64,000 nt of DNA from Prochlorococcus sp. AG-402-L09 (GCA_003216715.1 QCIK01000003.1:1-64000); one strand, 5' to 3'. Shown: positions 46,029-54,919, counted from the stretch's first letter. Numbers and translations: made by a program. Notes: generated by a model from the letters alone, not told the origin.

Positions 46029-46640
46029 ATGAAACAGGAATTCCCAAAAGGTGCAATCAAAGCAATTAGGGGGCGGAGCTTTGTAATAAAAGGGGATGAT
46101 ATTGATACTGACAGAATTATTCCTGCAAGATTTCTGAAATGCGTAAGTTTTTCCGCATTAGGGGAACAAGTCTTTGCAGATGATAGAAAAGAACTCAAAG
46201 GTACTCATCCATTTGATCTCGATCAGAACAAAGGTGCAAATATTCTTGTCGTTAATGATAATTTTGGCTGTGGTTCAAGTCGCGAACATGCCCCACAAGC
46301 CCTTATGAGATGGGGAATAAGATTAATTGTGGGTGAGAGCTTTGCTGAAATTTTTTTTGGAAATTGTCTTGCACTTGGCATACCATGTATAACGGCTTCA
46401 AAAGAAGAAATTACTAATTTGCAAAATCTAGTGAATAAGAACCCCAATCAAATTTGGGATTTTAATCTTCAAGAACTTACCTTTTCTAATCAAAAAGAAA
46501 CTTTAAAACTCAATATTGAAGAAGGGGCCTACAAGATGCTTTTAACAGGAAAATGGGATGCAACTTCTCAACTACTAGATGAAAAGGAAAGAATCAAAAA
46601 CACAGTAAATAATCTACCTTATTTGAATCATTTTAAATAA
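46029..46640 (+). CDS. leuD: 3-isopropylmalate dehydratase small subunit
   Basis: A 203-residue partner of LeuC. IDTDRIIPARFLK and NFGCGSSREHAPQALMRWGI with LIVGESFAEIFFGNCLALGI are the swivel-domain signatures. I chose ATG at 46029; a TTG immediately before it is also in frame. It ends 4 bp before the stop of the convergent LptD-like gene. The C-terminal 50 residues are variable and polar. Confidence 0.95.
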   Translation: MKQEFPKGAIKAIRGRSFVIKGDDIDTDRIIPARFLKCVSFSALGEQVFADDRKELKGTHPFDLDQNKGANILVVNDNFGCGSSREHAPQALMRWGIRLIVGESFAEIFFGNCLALGIPCITASKEEITNLQNLVNKNPNQIWDFNLQELTFSNQKETLKLNIEEGAYKMLLTGKWDATSQLLDEKERIKNTVNNLPYLNHFK

Positions 46641-46644
46641 TAAT

Positions 46645-48669
46645 CTAGAAAACTGCTTTTACAGAATTATCAAAATTAAATCCATTTATACGAAAATATA
46701 ATCCACCTCCATAACTATCGGGATGATAGTAAATACCAAACTCATATGCTCTTTTTTGCCATAAAAGCCCTAACTTCGTATCAAAATATTCACCATATTT
46801 TTCTGAATTCTTATCGATATTTTTGTTAGAAATAATGTCAAAAATTATTGGACCATATATTTGTTGCATGAAACTTATATTTAGTGTTTTCAAATCAATT
46901 GCATTGTCAAACTTAAATGGACTATTCCCAGATTTAATTTTAAAACCTGGCATAACAGAAAGTTTTGTATAATCAAGGAACTTATTCTCTAAATTCCCTA
47001 ATCTAATTTCAGGACCAAGACTAAACTTTAGAAAACCCTGATTACTACCATCCTCATATTGAAAATAGGATCCATTAATATTAGTTCTTAAAACTAATTC
47101 AGGATTAATTAAAATAGGAGATAAAAGCGTAGCTCTCTTTTTATCAAGGTTATTTTGATTACCCTTCCATACCTGAAATTGACTATCTAAAGAAGAAAAG
47201 ATACTAGATCGCCAAAGACTAGCCATTTCGCTATTTTCAAGTTTTTCTGCTTCATATTTAGCTGTTCCTAATCGTATATTTAAGTTATTTGTTAATTCTC
47301 CGGCTTTAAAATTATGAGATTTCTCAATAAATCCACCATATGCAGTCTTTATCTCAGTCTCGCCAATTGTTCCATTCCAAGCTCTAGATCTATAAGTAGT
47401 AAAAATATTAAAATTCACATCATCTAACATAGGCATTTTTAAATACTTTCTAAAAGAAGATGAGTGCCTCAATCCACTAAAAATCCTAGTTTTATTTAAT
47501 GTACTTAAATCATTAACACTATCAAATACCCAATCTTTGTGATTCGCTTTTATTTTAAAATTAATACCAAATAGATCATAAAAACTAATATTTTTTTTAT
47601 CTTGACTTTTATTATTTTTATAACTATTTGTTTTACCTAAAAGAGCTCTATTAATTAAAAATTGAGGTTGAAAATCAAATTTTATATTTTCATTAATGCT
47701 TGTAGTATTACTTCTTCTAATCAAGACTAATCCATCACGATCTTTACCGTCTAAAATCAAATCAAATTTATTTCTCTTTTTATTCTTACCTCCAAATATT
47801 CTTTTACCTAAGAAAATTTTAGTTCTACTCTCAAGTATTAGATTAGTTTTAGAAGAAGTAATAAGTAATTGATCTTCTTCTTCTTCCGCAATCACATCTA
47901 TTCCTTCAAAAGAAATTTGATGAGGATCGAATGGATCATTTGTAAAATTAATTCTAGGAGATTTCCAACCCTTTTCTTGAATAGTTATTAGATCAGATTT
48001 AAATCTCCAACTATTGATTGAACCTGTTGATTTATTAGATCTAGTGATTTTATTTTGTGGTAGATTAATATTTCCAAAAGAAAATTCAATTCCATCAGCA
48101 TAAGCATTTTCTCCATTCATATTTAGTTTACTTACAGATATATCTTTCTCTATAACTTTTCCTGAATTTGAATCAATTTTCAAGTCATCTAATACATTAT
48201 TAATATCTAATATCCCAAAAACATCCTTAATAAATCCCTCTTTATTTAATAAATTAAATTGGAATCGTCTACCTCTAAAATATTGGCGTCCCTTACTGAA
48301 TCTAATATTTCCCTCAGCAGATAAAATACCAGTTAATTTTTCATATTTTAAAAAGTCAGCTCTTAAGATCCCCCCATTTATAATAGCCTTGACATTACCC
48401 TCAGCTAGATAAATATTTTGATCATAATCATATTGTTTATCTGAATAAATCTTTAAAGTTAAAAATATATCTTCTACTTTTGATTTTTCTAAAGTTGAGT
48501 TTTTATCTCTATTAATTAAAGTACCAACTGAATAATCATAATGTTTAGCTTTATCTACATTTTCGAAAAAATACTCCCTCGCAATAGCGATCTCAAATAA
48601 CGACAGAAAACTAGCAAACCCTAGAAATCCAAGGTTTAAAAGCAAATAATATTTTTCTTTCGCCGCCAA
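46645..48669 (-). CDS. LptD-like outer-membrane protein (DUF3769 type)
   Basis: A 674-residue protein. A hydrophobic N-terminus (NLGFLGFASFLSLFEIAIA) looks like a signal peptide. An OstA/LptA-like jelly-roll follows (YLAEGNVKAIINGGILRADF, LSAEGNIRFSKG). The rest is beta-strand rich and ends in a strand closing with aromatic or hydrophobic residues (GLYFRINGFNFD), as in outer-membrane barrels. It is likely the cyanobacterial LPS-assembly protein of the LptD family. The start is TTG, with no ATG nearby. It is downstream of psbI on the same strand. Confidence 0.8.
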   Translation of the reverse strand: MAAKEKYYLLLNLGFLGFASFLSLFEIAIAREYFFENVDKAKHYDYSVGTLINRDKNSTLEKSKVEDIFLTLKIYSDKQYDYDQNIYLAEGNVKAIINGGILRADFLKYEKLTGILSAEGNIRFSKGRQYFRGRRFQFNLLNKEGFIKDVFGILDINNVLDDLKIDSNSGKVIEKDISVSKLNMNGENAYADGIEFSFGNINLPQNKITRSNKSTGSINSWRFKSDLITIQEKGWKSPRINFTNDPFDPHQISFEGIDVIAEEEEDQLLITSSKTNLILESRTKIFLGKRIFGGKNKKRNKFDLILDGKDRDGLVLIRRSNTTSINENIKFDFQPQFLINRALLGKTNSYKNNKSQDKKNISFYDLFGINFKIKANHKDWVFDSVNDLSTLNKTRIFSGLRHSSSFRKYLKMPMLDDVNFNIFTTYRSRAWNGTIGETEIKTAYGGFIEKSHNFKAGELTNNLNIRLGTAKYEAEKLENSEMASLWRSSIFSSLDSQFQVWKGNQNNLDKKRATLLSPILINPELVLRTNINGSYFQYEDGSNQGFLKFSLGPEIRLGNLENKFLDYTKLSVMPGFKIKSGNSPFKFDNAIDLKTLNISFMQQIYGPIIFDIISNKNIDKNSEKYGEYFDTKLGLLWQKRAYEFGIYYHPDSYGGGLYFRINGFNFDNSVKAVF

Positions 48670-48749
48670 AAGAGTTAAGCCGACGAAAAGATAATACCTA
48701 ATAAAGCAATTACAGGAACTTGCTTAGACCAGTAATTAGCGTGTCATTT

Positions 48750-48878
48750 TTAGTCCTGAGGACTTTCCAAATCCTTTCTATTTGGTGTCCTTGTTGGATC
48801 ACTTGCCAAGAAACCAAATAAAAAGATTCCGACAAAGAAAAAGACGACCGTATAGACGGAAATCTTGAGGGCAAGCAT
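48750..48878 (-). CDS. psbI: Photosystem II reaction centre protein I
   Basis: A 42-residue ORF read directly from the minus strand. It starts [20 protein letters not shown] and continues with [17 protein letters not shown], the standard PsbI sequence with a slightly longer C-terminus (SPQD). PsbI is a single-helix subunit beside D1 and CP43. The upstream 360 bp separates it from divergent psbH. The LptD-like gene follows on the same strand after 80 bp. Confidence 0.95.
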   Translation of the reverse strand: MLALKISVYTVVFFFVGIFLFGFLASDPTRTPNRKDLESPQD

Positions 48879-49238
48879 GAATACGAAACAACTAATTTAG
48901 ATCTTAAACCTATCCTATGAAGTCAATAACTCCAATCAAAAAACCAAAGGTGTTACAGACTTTTGGAAATAGAAAAAAGTTTTAGCTGTGGGAAAAGCTA
49001 GAAAAGTCAATAAAACCAAGGGAAATTAATAAAAAGATCAAAATTCACTCAAATTGGAATTCAAAAATTCTCTAACTTATTTTTGATTTTCCTTGTTTTT
49101 CCATTGATCTCAGAAAATATTTCTCAAATATCATTGTTTTTTAGGACATTCCATCACAAGTTTCTACAGTCTCTTCTTCTTTGGGACAAGTTCCCATACA
49201 ATAGCTTGACTCATACAAATCTGAGCTAGAGAAACGAC
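48879..49238. promoter_or_regulatory. psbI-psbH divergent spacer with a likely psbH promoter
   Basis: A gene-free stretch of 360 bp. For psbH, TACAAT at 49197-49202 makes a good -10, and transcription would start about 30 nt before the psbH ATG. The -35 is weak (TTCTTC). Between them TGGGA-CAAGT-TCCCA (49182-49196) is an inverted repeat touching the -10, possibly an operator. The psbI side has no clear promoter. I looked for psbN, often found beside psbH, and did not find it. Confidence 0.45.
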
Positions 49239-49436
49239 ATGGGACAAAAAACAGCACTTGGATCTTTGCTGAAATCTATTGGCAATTCTGGACAAGGAAA
49301 GGTTGTGCCTGGTTGGGGAGCTGTTCCAGTTATGGCCTTCATAGGAATTTTACTATTAGTATTCCTAGTTATTATGCTCCAAATTTATAACCAGTCACTT
49401 CTATTACAAGGCTTTTCGGTCGACTGGAACGGCTGA
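49239..49436 (+). CDS. psbH: Photosystem II reaction centre protein H
   Basis: A 65-residue PSII subunit with one membrane helix. The family pattern [20 protein letters not shown], then [19 protein letters not shown] and [17 protein letters not shown], is clear. As in other cyanobacteria it lacks the phosphorylated N-terminal extension of plants. PsbH stabilises CP47 and the bicarbonate/QA-QB region. tatA follows 36 bp downstream on the same strand. Confidence 0.96.
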   Translation: MGQKTALGSLLKSIGNSGQGKVVPGWGAVPVMAFIGILLLVFLVIMLQIYNQSLLLQGFSVDWNG

Positions 49437-49472
49437 ATTGATTAAATTCTGCGTGGTAATAGAGATTCGCCC

Positions 49473-49688
49473 ATGAATATTTTTGGGGTTGGTTTGCCCG
49501 AAATAGCTGTTATTGCTGGATTAGCACTTGTTATTTTTGGGCCAAAACGTCTTCCTGAGCTTGGGCGAACTATTGGAAAAACTCTTAAAGGTCTTCAAAG
49601 TGCTTCTACTGAGTTCGAGCGTGAAATCAAAAATGCCATGACAGACGAAGAGTCTTCAAATGAGGACATTGTAGACAAAGAAAATTAA
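49473..49688 (+). CDS. tatA: Sec-independent protein translocase subunit TatA
   Basis: A 71-residue Tat component. A short N-terminal helix (GVGLPEIAVIAGLALVIFGP) leads into the conserved FGPKRLPELGRTIGKTLKG and an amphipathic, then acidic, tail. The pattern suits TatA/TatE rather than TatB in length. It helps move folded proteins across the thylakoid or plasma membrane. It follows psbH and is followed by pth 63 bp later. Confidence 0.92.
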   Translation: MNIFGVGLPEIAVIAGLALVIFGPKRLPELGRTIGKTLKGLQSASTEFEREIKNAMTDEESSNEDIVDKEN

Positions 49689-49751
49689 TTTCTCCAAAAC
49701 TAAATTACATATATCTCAACTATTGGAATCAACAACGGTTCTATTCTTGGT

Positions 49752-50363
49752 ATGTTGTCCGACGACGTGAAATTACTAGTTGGCTTAGGGAATCCCGGGG
49801 CTGAGTATAATAAAACCCGCCATAATGTTGGATTTATGGTTTTAGAGGAAATTGCTAGTCAAAATAATTGCAGCTTTAGTGAAAGCAAGAAACTCTTTGG
49901 CAAAACTTGTGAATATAGATCTGGTATTAATAAAACTAGGCTTTTAATGCCTAACACTTATATGAATGAAAGTGGAAAATCAGTGCGATCAGCAAAGGAT
50001 TGGTTTGATTTAGACAATCATCAATTAATAGTCCTCGTAGATGATATGGATCTGCCTCTGGGGAAAATAAGAGTCCGGTCTAAAGGGAGCTCAGGAGGTC
50101 ATAATGGGTTGAAAAGCATCATCAATCATCTTGGCTCTAATGAATTTAAGCGATTAAAGATTGGAATAGGCCCGCCAAGTGAAATTCAAAAAGAGAGAAA
50201 ATCTAAAACCATTAAGCACGTTTTAGGTAGATTTTCAAAAGAAGAATTTACAATATTAAATTACATAATTCAGGAAATTATTACTTGTATTGATTTAATT
50301 ACATCTAATAATTGGGATAAAATAACTACTCGACTTAATTCTTTTAAGCCTGAGAATTTATAA
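49752..50363 (+). CDS. pth: Peptidyl-tRNA hydrolase
   Basis: A 203-residue Pth, which frees tRNA from stalled peptidyl-tRNA. VGLGNPGAEYNKTRHNVGF holds the catalytic histidine, LLMPNTYMNESGKSV the conserved asparagine, LVDDMDLPLGKIRVR the aspartate, and GSSGGHNGLKSI the C-terminal loop. The gene is complete. The DUF3146-type gene follows after 10 bp, so the two are probably co-transcribed. Confidence 0.95.
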   Translation: MLSDDVKLLVGLGNPGAEYNKTRHNVGFMVLEEIASQNNCSFSESKKLFGKTCEYRSGINKTRLLMPNTYMNESGKSVRSAKDWFDLDNHQLIVLVDDMDLPLGKIRVRSKGSSGGHNGLKSIINHLGSNEFKRLKIGIGPPSEIQKERKSKTIKHVLGRFSKEEFTILNYIIQEIITCIDLITSNNWDKITTRLNSFKPENL

Positions 50364-50373
50364 CTTTAGAAAA

Positions 50374-50631
50374 ATGAATAACAAACCAGCAACTACTGCA
50401 TATCTTCAGATTCACAAGCAGTGCTTTAGTCAAAAAAAAGTTGAAGGTATAGTCCGAGCCGGAGATTTTGAATGGAATTTTATTTGGGCTTTTAATCATG
50501 GAAAACTATTTGTCGAACCACCACTAGGTAGAGCACTAATAAAAGATGCTTTAGAACGTTATTTAGTAAATGCAGATTATAAACTTGAGTCTGGTAGCGA
50601 TTACATTTTCACAGTTAGGGCCAAATTCTAA
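50374..50631 (+). CDS. DUF3146-like cyanobacterial small protein
   Basis: An 85-residue protein conserved in cyanobacteria. The core runs AGDFEWNFIWAFNHGKLFVE then PPLGRALIKDALERYL and ends GSDYIFTVRAKF. I believe this is the DUF3146 family. It has no membrane helix or known catalytic motif. It lies 10 bp after pth, and its 3' end overlaps the convergent RNase H-like gene by 17 bp. Confidence 0.75.
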   Translation: MNNKPATTAYLQIHKQCFSQKKVEGIVRAGDFEWNFIWAFNHGKLFVEPPLGRALIKDALERYLVNADYKLESGSDYIFTVRAKF

Positions 50632-51052
50632 TATCTACTTTTTTAGGCCAAGTAAATGTATATTTTAAAGAATCTTCTAATAAAATTAATGCGACAATTG
50701 CATCAAGGTTGTTAGGAGGGAAAAGCATTTCTTTTGGAATCCAACGAATCAAATAATTTGGAGGCCAGATTTCCCAATATCTAAATCTTGCTCTTAAGGT
50801 TGTTCCTCTTTCATTAACATAATTGAGATCGAAAATATTTCTTTGTTTTAATTTATTTGCTATATTCATACAATTAGTTCCATCACCAATAATTATTTTT
50901 TTTATGTTATAATTTTCATTCCAAAGTAATACTAAATCAGAAAAATTATTTGATGAAGATATAACTGCCTGAATAACTTTTCCAGTTTCAATATCAGCCA
51001 ATAGCAAGCCGCATTTTTTATTTCCAGGATCTATAGAAATATAAAAGCTCAT
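50615..51052 (-). CDS. RNase H-like fold protein of unknown function
   Basis: A 145-residue protein. It opens SFYISIDPGNKKCGLLLADI, the D-P-G first strand of RNase H-fold proteins such as RuvX/YqgF and RuvC. A second acidic site may lie in FPPNNLDAIVALILLED. Length suits a RuvX-type protein, but the RuvX motif DERLTT is not seen; VNERGTTLRARFRYWE sits at the corresponding place. It is a cyanobacterial family without known function. The start overlaps the end of the DUF3084 gene (4 bp), forming an operon. Confidence 0.7.
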   Translation of the reverse strand: MSFYISIDPGNKKCGLLLADIETGKVIQAVISSSNNFSDLVLLWNENYNIKKIIIGDGTNCMNIANKLKQRNIFDLNYVNERGTTLRARFRYWEIWPPNYLIRWIPKEMLFPPNNLDAIVALILLEDSLKYTFTWPKKVDIRIWP

Positions 51053-51978
51053 TTAGTTTTGTTTCTTAAAACTTTTTCTAAAGATTTTACTTCTAATGAT
51101 ATATTTACTTTATCCGCACTTTGAGTATTATCAAGTGCCCTAGAAATAATTTGGAAATCTCCATTTTTCCTGCCAACTAAATATTTACCTAAATTATTAA
51201 TTTGATTAGCATTAATTTTTAAATCAGAACTTAATGATCCTCTTCTCCTAACCTCCGCTAAAGTTGATGCCAGTAAAAGATTAATCTTTTTACTGATAGA
51301 TTCAGAATCAGAATTTGATAAATATATATTTTCTATGGCTATAACTTCTCCTTGTCTTGTAATGATTTTATTTAATGTAACTTCAGGGAATGCATAAACA
51401 TAGTTTTCACCTCTAAGTATATTTCCAGCTGATTTAATACTCACTACCCAACTTCTATTATCAGCTATTTTACTTTCAAGCTTTTCAATATCATCTTTAC
51501 GAACTAATAATATTCTTCTATATTTAGATTGATTTGTTTTTACTAAATTAAAAGCATAAAAATTTGCTTGCTGCAATAAACTTTCTATAATTTTTTTTAA
51601 ATCGTTCTTTTTATTTATTTTAATAGTCATAGTTGCTAAAGTTTGACCACTGCTTATTACTACATTTCCACTTCTAAGAGCATATAAATTTTTTTCTAAT
51701 TTTTTTAATTCTTTTTCACTCTCTGTAATCTTTTCCCGAATACCCTCTAACTGAAATAGTCCAACCCTTAAATCCCTATCAAATGCAACCATAGTCGCAA
51801 AAGAAATAGCACTAATAATACTTCCTGTAAAAACAGTTATTAAGACAGCTGTACTTTTTGGTCTTAATTTAAAAATACTTAAACGCGCTTTACCAACTTT
51901 GGTACCTAAGCGATCTCCCAAAGTAGAAAGTATTCCACCTAGGATTAATATTAATAGAATTTTCAGCCAGACTGTCAC
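51049..51978 (-). CDS. DUF3084 family membrane/coiled-coil protein
   Basis: A 309-residue protein. Two N-terminal helices (about 4-20 and 45-65) flank the conserved GTKVGKARLSIFKLRPK and STAVLITVFTGSIIS. A coiled coil follows (ITESEKELKKLEKNLYALRS), then a soluble domain. This matches DUF3084 of cyanobacteria, whose role is unknown. It is downstream of ntcA on the same strand (55 bp) and overlaps the RNase H-like gene by 4 bp. Confidence 0.85.
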   Translation of the reverse strand: MTVWLKILLILILGGILSTLGDRLGTKVGKARLSIFKLRPKSTAVLITVFTGSIISAISFATMVAFDRDLRVGLFQLEGIREKITESEKELKKLEKNLYALRSGNVVISSGQTLATMTIKINKKNDLKKIIESLLQQANFYAFNLVKTNQSKYRRILLVRKDDIEKLESKIADNRSWVVSIKSAGNILRGENYVYAFPEVTLNKIITRQGEVIAIENIYLSNSDSESISKKINLLLASTLAEVRRRGSLSSDLKINANQINNLGKYLVGRKNGDFQIISRALDNTQSADKVNISLEVKSLEKVLRNKTK

Positions 51979-52033
51979 AGAAAGAAGGAAGAAAAATTAA
52001 TCAAACCTTCTAAACCTTAGTATGTAATGGCCT

Positions 52034-52768
52034 TTAATTAAATCTTTTTGCTAACGCAATAGGATCAAATATAGTTATTTTTTTCCTATCTATTGCCAAT
52101 AATGAGGAACTTTTCAACTCACCTAGTAGTCGTGTAATAGTTACCCTGGTTGAACCTATTGCCTCAGCGATAGCTTGATGAGAAAGTCTCAAGTCAATTG
52201 TTACTCCCTTCTCACATGGCACTCCAAAGTCCCTACACAAAACAAGCAAAAAGCTTGCAAGTCTAGAAGACATATCTCTATGAGTTAAAGTTTCAATCAT
52301 CGTTTCAGTTTGAAGTACTCGACTTGATAAACCTTGTAGAAGTAGCAATCCAACTGATGCATCTTCCTCAATTGCATTCCTTACTGAAGTTGCTGGAGCA
52401 GAAACAAGTTCAACACGAGTAAAGGCAACCGCATGATAAAAACGATCCGATCTATGTCCTGTTAACAAAGATAAAACACCAAAAAGACTATTTTCTCTAA
52501 GCAAAGCAACTGTTATTTCTTCACCAGTTTCATAAACCCTACTCAATCGAACTGCACCACGCCTTATTAAATAAACCCTCTCTGCAGGATCACCAGGGAA
52601 AAAAATAGTTTTTGACCTGTCTACTGTTTCAGTAGAAACCCCGTCAAGAGATTTAATTACATCCAGGAGAGTCTTGTTTGGGGGCAAAGAAGATGATGAT
52701 GAATTACCAACCATCTGGCTATTTCTTTGTTGATTGAAACGAGTAAAGCCACGATATGAAGTGACCAT
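52034..52768 (-). CDS. ntcA: Global nitrogen regulator NtcA
   Basis: A 244-residue CRP-family activator that responds to 2-oxoglutarate and Pip[21 protein letters not shown] and [20 protein letters not shown] form the effector domain. The helix-turn-helix is [21 protein letters not shown] chose ATG at 52768 (MVTSYRGF); a TTG at 52786 adds six residues. It controls nitrogen assimilation genes, including amt1 in this window. A perfect NtcA box lies upstream, so it probably regulates itself. Confidence 0.97.
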   Translation of the reverse strand: MVTSYRGFTRFNQQRNSQMVGNSSSSSLPPNKTLLDVIKSLDGVSTETVDRSKTIFFPGDPAERVYLIRRGAVRLSRVYETGEEITVALLRENSLFGVLSLLTGHRSDRFYHAVAFTRVELVSAPATSVRNAIEEDASVGLLLLQGLSSRVLQTETMIETLTHRDMSSRLASFLLVLCRDFGVPCEKGVTIDLRLSHQAIAEAIGSTRVTITRLLGELKSSSLLAIDRKKITIFDPIALAKRFN

Positions 52769-52919
52769 ATTTAATTTATTGTTCAAAGAACATTAATAAG
52801 TTGATAAAAATCAATATGTAGCTATGGCGACTTTTTTAAAGCAAAGTCTCCAATTAAAACCTGAACTTACTTGGAATTGCATAATTATCATGCCCTAAAG
52901 CTAAAACGAGGTTTAAAAA

Positions 52920-52933
52920 GTATCAAAAATTAC
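52920..52933 (-). promoter_or_regulatory. NtcA autoregulatory box upstream of ntcA
   Basis: GTATCAAAAATTAC matches GTA-N8-TAC exactly, about 150 bp upstream of the chosen ntcA ATG, in the 319-bp spacer (52769-53087) shared with the CobO-like gene. A second, imperfect copy (GTA-N8-GAC) lies at 52818-52831. The -10 spacing on the ntcA side is less clear than at amt1. Confidence 0.7.
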
Positions 52934-53030
52934 ATTTTAAATTTCCCCTTGGATCACATTTGACGTCTTGAGAAAAATTTAGCTAATTATAATGTTTTCA
53001 TTTTATACACCACAGATGGTGTTGAATTGG

Positions 53031-53058
53031 TTGATTAGAAATTTTATACCGCTAGATT
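53031..53058 (+). promoter_or_regulatory. Promoter of the CobO-like-dcd-thyX unit
   Basis: TTGATT (53031-53036) and TAGATT (53053-53058) are 16 bp apart, close to sigma-70 consensus. The start codon of the CobO-like gene is 30 bp after the -10, leaving a short leader of about 23 nt. Confidence 0.5.
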
Positions 53059-53087
53059 AATCAAAAGACATTCGGATAAAGATTTAG

Positions 53088-53684
53088 ATGAATGCACGAG
53101 TTAACATAAATACTCAACAGAAGGGTTCATCCCCTTCTATGGAGACTTCTTTTAGGCCTACCCCCCTTAGGAAGCCTCTACAATTAGTCGTGACACAAGG
53201 ACAAGTTCAGATTCACACTTCTAGTTTTAGAGGTAGTTTTTCTATTGTCCTTAGTGAAGCTTTACGATCTGCAGGATTGGGAAGCAAAGTTTTAATATCT
53301 CAATTCTTGAGAGGTGGTGTTAATCAAGGACCAAATGGAGCCATTAATCTGTGTGGACGACTGGAATGGATAAGGCCAGCTATTGAAACTTGCTTACCTG
53401 AGCAATTATCGGAAGGAAACTTGCCACTAAAAAGAAAATATGAAGAAAAAGCCATCAAAGAATTGTGGGGATTTTGTAAATCACGTTTAATTGAAAAAAA
53501 ATTAGATAAAATTGTCCTTGATGAAATAGGGATGGCTATTAGCCTTGGTTTCATTGAAGAAAATGATTTGATTTCTATGATTAATAATCGACCATCATCC
53601 ACAGATATTATTCTTACAGGACCTTCAATCCCTCCTAAAGTAATGGAAATGGCTGATCAAATTACTGAATTACGCTGCAATTAA
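53088..53684 (+). CDS. CobO/BtuR-like (corrinoid adenosyltransferase fold) protein lacking the P-loop
   Basis: A 198-residue protein. The second half matches CobO: KIVLDEIGMAISLGFIEEND, NNRPSSTDIILTGPSIPPKV and MADQITELRC. The normal Walker A (GNGKGKTTAAFG) is replaced by IHTSSFRGSFSIVLSEALRS, so ATP binding is doubtful. The enzyme's usual job is to adenosylate cobalamin. It may be a degenerate or repurposed paralogue. It is divergent from ntcA and abuts dcd exactly (0 bp), so all three genes to thyX form one unit. Confidence 0.75.
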   Translation: MNARVNINTQQKGSSPSMETSFRPTPLRKPLQLVVTQGQVQIHTSSFRGSFSIVLSEALRSAGLGSKVLISQFLRGGVNQGPNGAINLCGRLEWIRPAIETCLPEQLSEGNLPLKRKYEEKAIKELWGFCKSRLIEKKLDKIVLDEIGMAISLGFIEENDLISMINNRPSSTDIILTGPSIPPKVMEMADQITELRCN

Positions 53685-54278
53685 ATGTTAAAAAACGATC
53701 GTTGGATTTCAGAGCAGGCTTCTTTAGGAATGCTTGAACCTTTTCAAGAAAAACTAATAAGACATCTTGAGCCTGAATCAAAAAAATCGCCTGTTTTAAG
53801 CTTTGGTTGCTCTTCATATGGATATGATTTGCGTCTTTCATCTAAAGAATTTTTGATATTTAGGCATGTCCCAGGAACAGTAATGAATCCCAAAAAATTT
53901 AATCCTGCCAATTTAGAATCCACAGATTTAAAAGAAGATGAAGATGGGAAATATTTTATTTTACCTGCTCACTCTTATGGACTTGGCGTCGCATTAGAAA
54001 AGATGAAGGTCCCTCCTAATATTACGGTTATATGCCTTGGCAAAAGTACATATGCACGCTTAGGAATAATCGTGAACACAACTCCTGCAGAAGCAAGCTG
54101 GGAAGGTCATCTAACCCTTGAATTCAGTAATAGCTCTGGGGCTGATTGCAGGATTTATGCTGAAGAAGGAATTTGTCAATTACTTTTCTTTGAAGGTGAT
54201 CCTTGTGAAACTACTTATAGTGATAGGAAAGGTAAATATCAATACCAACAAGAAAGAGTAACATTAGCAAAAGTTTAA
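53685..54278 (+). CDS. dcd: dCTP deaminase
   Basis: A 197-residue trimeric enzyme converting dCTP to dUTP for dTMP synthesis. ALEKMKVPPNITVICLGKST, YARLGIIVNTTPAEASWEGH and LTLEFSNSS hold the catalytic Glu and substrate-binding residues. The start codon directly follows the stop of the CobO-like gene. thyX begins 2 bp after its end, so dUTP production is paired with dTMP production. Confidence 0.93.
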   Translation: MLKNDRWISEQASLGMLEPFQEKLIRHLEPESKKSPVLSFGCSSYGYDLRLSSKEFLIFRHVPGTVMNPKKFNPANLESTDLKEDEDGKYFILPAHSYGLGVALEKMKVPPNITVICLGKSTYARLGIIVNTTPAEASWEGHLTLEFSNSSGADCRIYAEEGICQLLFFEGDPCETTYSDRKGKYQYQQERVTLAKV

Positions 54279-54280
54279 AT

Positions 54281-54919
54281 ATGAGTCTTGTTCAATTAAT
54301 AACTTCTACACCAGATGCTGAAAAAAGCATGGCATACATTGCCAGGGTAAGTAATCCTAAAAATCAAGATAATAATGATTTTACTAAATTAATAGGGTAT
54401 TGCATAAAGAATGAACATTGGAGTGTATTTGAGCAAGCTTATATGACTTTACAAATAGAAACTACACGAGGAATTGCTGCACAAATATTAAGACATCGAT
54501 CATTTACTTTTCAAGAATTCTCTCAACGTTATGCGGACAGTAGACAATTAGGAGAAATACCCATACCTGACTTAAGAAGGCAAGATAATAAGAATAGACA
54601 AAATTCTATCTCTGACTTATCAGAAGAAGTTATTAATCAATTTAACAAAAAAATAGAGCGTCAATTCAATCTAAATAAAGAACTTTATGAAGAAATGCTA
54701 GAAGCTGGAATTGCTAAAGAATGTGCGAGATTTGTACTTCCACTTGCTACACCTACCAGAATTTATATGACAGGGTCATGTCGTTCGTGGATTCACTATA
54801 TAAAGCTAAGAACTGGCCACGGGACACAAAAAGAGCATATGGATATTGCACAAGAATGTAAAAATATTTTTTCAAAAGAATATCCAGTAGTTTCATCCGC
54901 TTTGAATTGGGTAGATTAG
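54281..54919 (+). CDS. thyX: FAD-dependent thymidylate synthase
   Basis: A 212-residue ThyX, which makes dTMP from dUMP using FAD, NADPH and methylene-THF. The ThyX signature RHRSFTFQEFSQRYAD lies at about 71-86, and CARFVLPLATPTRIYMTG and SWIHYIKLRTGHGTQ near the C-terminus hold the dUMP-binding residues. It replaces ThyA, as in other marine picocyanobacteria. It follows dcd by 2 bp and overlaps the 3' end of the convergent txlA by 4 bp. Confidence 0.96.
   Translation: MSLVQLITSTPDAEKSMAYIARVSNPKNQDNNDFTKLIGYCIKNEHWSVFEQAYMTLQIETTRGIAAQILRHRSFTFQEFSQRYADSRQLGEIPIPDLRRQDNKNRQNSISDLSEEVINQFNKKIERQFNLNKELYEEMLEAGIAKECARFVLPLATPTRIYMTGSCRSWIHYIKLRTGHGTQKEHMDIAQECKNIFSKEYPVVSSALNWVD

Noticed and set aside
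48680-48748. Short hydrophobic reading frame between psbI and the LptD-like gene
   Set aside because: It has no start codon after the upstream stop and resembles no photosystem subunit.
49141-49197. 18-codon cysteine-containing ORF on the minus strand upstream of psbH
   Set aside because: It overlaps the psbH promoter, has no clear ribosome-binding site and matches nothing I know, including psbN.
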